Assembly: GCF_000307265.1 (NCBI RefSeq)
Contig: NZ_DF158896.1
Span: forward strand, 473,209 to 537,208
Length of the DNA: 64,000 nucleotides
Reading direction: 5' to 3'
From: Oscillibacter ruminantium GH1
GTDB lineage: Bacteria; Bacillota; Clostridia; Oscillospirales; Oscillospiraceae
A program made the translations under genes and the position numbers. Shown here one piece after another: positions 61,626 through 64,000 of the stretch; within the stretch, counting starts at the first letter, position 1, and every line of letters starts with the position of its first letter. Below the pieces are notes generated by a model. The model was given only the letters and a program-made list of their open reading frames with translations. It searched no databases and was not told the DNA's origin.

Positions 61626-62498
61626 TCAGCGGCCCAGCTCCACGAATCTCCGCAGAGGCGCGTCGCCCCGGAGAGCCTCGTCGCACTCGTGAAGAAGCCG
61701 CTCCCGGTCTTGATTCAAAGTCCCGGCCAGAACCAGATAGTTGCTGGCATGATTGGAGCGGAACACCGCGCCGGGACAGTCGATATGCTCTAAAAACAGC
61801 TTTGTCTCCCGAATCAGCTCCATTGGCGTGGGCTGAACCAGCTCGCCGCTGGCAATCCACTCTGCCATCGGTGTGCCGGTGTAGACACGCAGGGTCAGCA
61901 AAGCGATAAAGTCCGGATGCATGGCGTTGAGGGCCGCAGCGGTGTCTACCGCGTGGGCCTGCCAGTCTCCGTTGGACCCGGCCAGACCGTTGATGGCGGT
62001 GACGGATAAAGTGAGTCCGGCGGCCTTCAGCTTTTGTCCCGCCTCGATCTGCTGGGCCACGGTGACCCCCTTGTTGATTTTTTTCAAAAGGGGATCGTTT
62101 CCGGTTTCAAGACCCAAATAGGCAAAATCCAGTCCTGCGGCGTGCAGGGCGGACAGGTCTTCCGGTGTTTTGCCCAGAATGCTCTTGGGACTTGCATAGG
62201 TGGAGACGCGGCTGCATTCCGGGAACAGCGACCGGATGTCGCCCAAGATTTCCAGAAGCTGCGCCGTGGGGAGAATCAGTGCGTCTCCGTCAGCCAGAAA
62301 AAACCGCTCCACACGGGAATACTGCTCCCGCGCCCAGCGCAGGTCATCCCGCACCTGCTCCATCGGCGTGATGGAAAACTTTTTGTCCTTATACATATTG
62401 CAAAAGGCGCATTTGTTGTGGCTGCACCCCACGGTCACCTGAATAATGAGACTGTGGGCCTCGCTGGGGGGACGGTAAACACTTCCGGAATAGTGCAT
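61626..62498 (-). CDS. Radical SAM protein, B12-independent, unassigned
   Basis: 290 aa. Cluster motif VTVGCSHNKCAFCNMYKDKKF (Cx3Cx2C), followed by a FFLADGDALILPTAQLLEIL strand-helix, ASPKSILGKTPEDLSALHAAGLDFAYLGLETG and INGLAGS. This matches the group of oxygen-independent-coproporphyrinogen-like/Elp3-core radical SAM proteins of unknown function. No second cluster motif. Alone on its strand with a T-rich upstream region. Confidence 0.88.
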   Translation of the reverse strand: MHYSGSVYRPPSEAHSLIIQVTVGCSHNKCAFCNMYKDKKFSITPMEQVRDDLRWAREQYSRVERFFLADGDALILPTAQLLEILGDIRSLFPECSRVSTYASPKSILGKTPEDLSALHAAGLDFAYLGLETGNDPLLKKINKGVTVAQQIEAGQKLKAAGLTLSVTAINGLAGSNGDWQAHAVDTAAALNAMHPDFIALLTLRVYTGTPMAEWIASGELVQPTPMELIRETKLFLEHIDCPGAVFRSNHASNYLVLAGTLNQDRERLLHECDEALRGDAPLRRFVELGR

Positions 62499-62572
62499 AG
62501 ATTCCTCCTTTTAGTAAACTTTTTTTCTTATTTTAACACGTTTGACGGCGGAACATGTGGACAATTTGAAAA

Positions 62573-62605
62573 ATGCGGCTGGGCGGAAAGACCGTCCAGC
62601 CGCAT
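62573..62605 (-). terminator. Terminator of the gct operon
   Basis: Minus-strand stem ATGCGGCTGGACGGT...CGCCCAGCCGCAT followed by TTTTTC, 52 bases beyond the gctB stop. Confidence 0.85.
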
Positions 62606-62656
62606 CAATGCCAACAGGCATTTGCTTCAAGAGAGGAGTACGAGGAGCCTTGCTCC

Positions 62657-63463
62657 TTATTTTGCCTTGGGAACCTTGATGAATGCCTGACCCGGGTCGA
62701 TCTCCTCGCGGATAACGCGGATGATCTCCTCACTGGGGCCTTCCATCAGCGTGGCGCGGGAGCAGTCGATCTCGAAGCCGGTGTTCTCCTGCACGATCTC
62801 GGGGGTGACGCCGGGGAACATGATGGCGCAGTACATCCGTTTGGTCTGCTCATCAAACTTCATGATGCCGAGGTCGGTGACCACCATCTGGGGACCGCGG
62901 TTGCCGGGAAGGCCGGCCCGCTCACGGCCGCCGGGGCCGTCCATCCAGCCGCAGGAGGTCACATAGTCGATCTTGTCCATGAAGCGGCGCTTCTGGTGCT
63001 GCATCATGATGACGGTGTTGCAGTAGGTAGCGATGCCGTTGGCGCCGCCGGAACCGGTAAACCGGGTCTGGGGCTTGACGTAATCGCCCTTGCCGTAAAT
63101 GCAGGTGGAGTTCACGTTGCCGTAGGGATCGATCTGGGCGCCGCCGATGAAAGCGATCAGACGGTCCTTGCCGTGGAGCCACTCATTGGCCTCAAAGCCG
63201 ATGAAGCGGACGTTGGGCCACTGCACGGCGCAGTGCGCCATGAAGCGGTTGTCACCCACGCTGCGGGGAACCTCCACGGGATCGCAGTCCATCAGACCGC
63301 TCTCCACGATGGGATGGCAGGAGGGGCAGACGACCCGCTTGGCCAAAGATGCACCGATCAGAGGCAGGCCGGTACCCACGATGACAATCTGGTTTTCCTT
63401 GATGTTCTTGGCGATGGCATAGGCCTGCATTTCCTGTTTTGTATAATTCTTATAATCAGACAT
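62657..63463 (-). CDS. gctB: Glutaconate CoA-transferase subunit B
   Basis: 268 aa, class I CoA-transferase beta subunit. Seen: VIVGTGLPLIGASLAKRVVCPSCHPIVESG with the Glu expected to form the CoA thioester, FIGGAQIDPYGNVNST, TGSGGANGIATYCNTVI, and FPGVTPEIVQENTGF. With GctA it moves CoA onto 2-hydroxyglutarate/glutaconate in the hydroxyglutarate route of glutamate fermentation; other dicarboxylates remain possible. Start after AGGGGAGGG, 15 bases behind gctA. Confidence 0.9.
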   Translation of the reverse strand: MSDYKNYTKQEMQAYAIAKNIKENQIVIVGTGLPLIGASLAKRVVCPSCHPIVESGLMDCDPVEVPRSVGDNRFMAHCAVQWPNVRFIGFEANEWLHGKDRLIAFIGGAQIDPYGNVNSTCIYGKGDYVKPQTRFTGSGGANGIATYCNTVIMMQHQKRRFMDKIDYVTSCGWMDGPGGRERAGLPGNRGPQMVVTDLGIMKFDEQTKRMYCAIMFPGVTPEIVQENTGFEIDCSRATLMEGPSEEIIRVIREEIDPGQAFIKVPKAK

Positions 63464-63478
63464 TATGAAACCCTCCCC

Positions 63479-64000
63479 TTACTGGATCTTGCCGGCATAG
63501 CCCAGGCCGGGAACGTTCTTGGTGGCGATCAGACGGCTGGCGCCAACCTTATCCAGCATCTCGTCGTGGGTCTTCACGCTGTACACCCACTTGTCCATGT
63601 AATCCTTGAAGGTCTCGGGAACGGCGGTGCCGTCCTGCGCGGCGGCGGACACGGCAGCTGCCTTTGCGGCGGCTTCGGCGGCCTTTGCGTCCTCGGGATT
63701 CTTAGCGGCAGCCTTGGCGGCCTTCTCAGCGGCCTTGGCCAGCTGAGCCTTGGCGTCCTCGGCGTCCTGATACTTGGAGGCCTTGTCGTATTCCTTCATG
63801 GCGTCGCCGTCCACGTCGTAGTAGCCGTAGCACTGGGCGGGCCATGCGCCGTGAGGCGCGTGAACCACGGCGTCCACGCACTGACCGAAAATGCGGGTCA
63901 GGGTGGGGTCGCGGCGGATATACTCGTCGGAGACCAGCTCCTCACAGGTGACGATGGTGCGCTTTGCGGCAACAGCGATATCCACGTCGTGGAACTCGTC
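63479..64000 (-). CDS. gctA: Glutaconate CoA-transferase subunit A (C-terminal part)
   Basis: The gene enters from beyond the right edge; 174 codons are visible. Family-like segments: IAVAAKRTIVTCEELVSDEYIRRDP, APHGAWPAQCYGYYDVD, and DKWVYSVKTHDEMLDKVGASRL. Between them lies an Ala/Lys/Glu-rich low-complexity insertion of about 50 residues (63630-63780; KAAEKAAKAAAKNPEDAK and similar), which is not part of the usual GctA. It may form a helix hairpin on the surface. Confidence 0.88.
   Translation of the reverse strand, partial: DEFHDVDIAVAAKRTIVTCEELVSDEYIRRDPTLTRIFGQCVDAVVHAPHGAWPAQCYGYYDVDGDAMKEYDKASKYQDAEDAKAQLAKAAEKAAKAAAKNPEDAKAAEAAAKAAAVSAAAQDGTAVPETFKDYMDKWVYSVKTHDEMLDKVGASRLIATKNVPGLGYAGKIQ

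Overview
The window looks like chromosomal DNA of a fairly GC-rich, anaerobic, endospore-forming Clostridia member, most likely of the Oscillospiraceae/Oscillibacter-Flavonifractor kind. The reasons are sigK, spoIIID and spoIID; two oxygen-sensitive class III ribonucleotide reductases; Firmicutes-style RNA control (T-box, FMN and lysine riboswitches); and glutaconate CoA-transferase genes of glutamate fermentation. The genus is an inference. No rRNA, CRISPR array or insertion sequence was seen.

Layout. 1-2560 is an AT-richer accessory strip next to the 3' end of a tRNA-Ser gene: an acetyltransferase, a small HTH regulator facing three 34-bp-spaced direct repeats, an unrecognised ORF, two ATGA-coupled mini-genes and decayed-looking DNA. 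2850-5420 holds a small membrane protein, a phosphatase-acetyltransferase fusion and a Ca2+/Na+ exchanger. 5500-13970 is a complete, tightly packed histidine operon (hisZG fusion, D, C, B, H, A, F, IE, PHP phosphatase). 14000-25790 is a sigma-54 block: lipoprotein, rpoN, then a solute symporter/histidine kinase/NtrC-type regulator operon, then a good -24/-12 promoter driving a 5-oxoprolinase operon (pxpA, NRAMP-like transporter, pxpB, pxpC, ycsI-like).

25900-33120 is on the minus strand: a leucine-type T-box leader in front of a leuA'-'leuB deletion pseudogene, an XdhC-type accessory gene with a Cys/Gly-rich partner, a DUF554 membrane protein, and two M20 peptidases flanking a transporter. 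33600-37370 is a riboflavin operon (ribD-ribE-ribBA-ribH) behind an FMN riboswitch with two tandem terminators. 37600-41280 carries a GlnK/GlnL-like two-component system and a YkvI-like transporter. 41470-44830 groups carD (with a long structured leader), sigK, a VOC protein, spoIIID and a small hypothetical.

44830-49110 encodes a class III RNR whose C-terminus is fused to a glutaredoxin-like domain, its NrdG-type activase and a membrane protein. 49440-53530 has spoIID and a polar amino-acid ABC transporter behind a lysine riboswitch. 53890-58540 has a PAP2 phosphatase, a frameshifted receiver-GGDEF-EAL-receiver gene and a MATE exporter. 58540-61400 is a second, canonical nrdD-nrdG pair. The right end has a radical SAM protein and gctBA, with gctA running off the window.

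Working together: 5-oxoproline cleavage, M20 deacylation, glutaconate CoA-transfer and a glutamine-type sensor all point to an amino-acid, especially glutamate, based metabolism. Histidine and riboflavin biosynthesis appear intact, whereas the leucine operon at this locus is destroyed although its leader survives.
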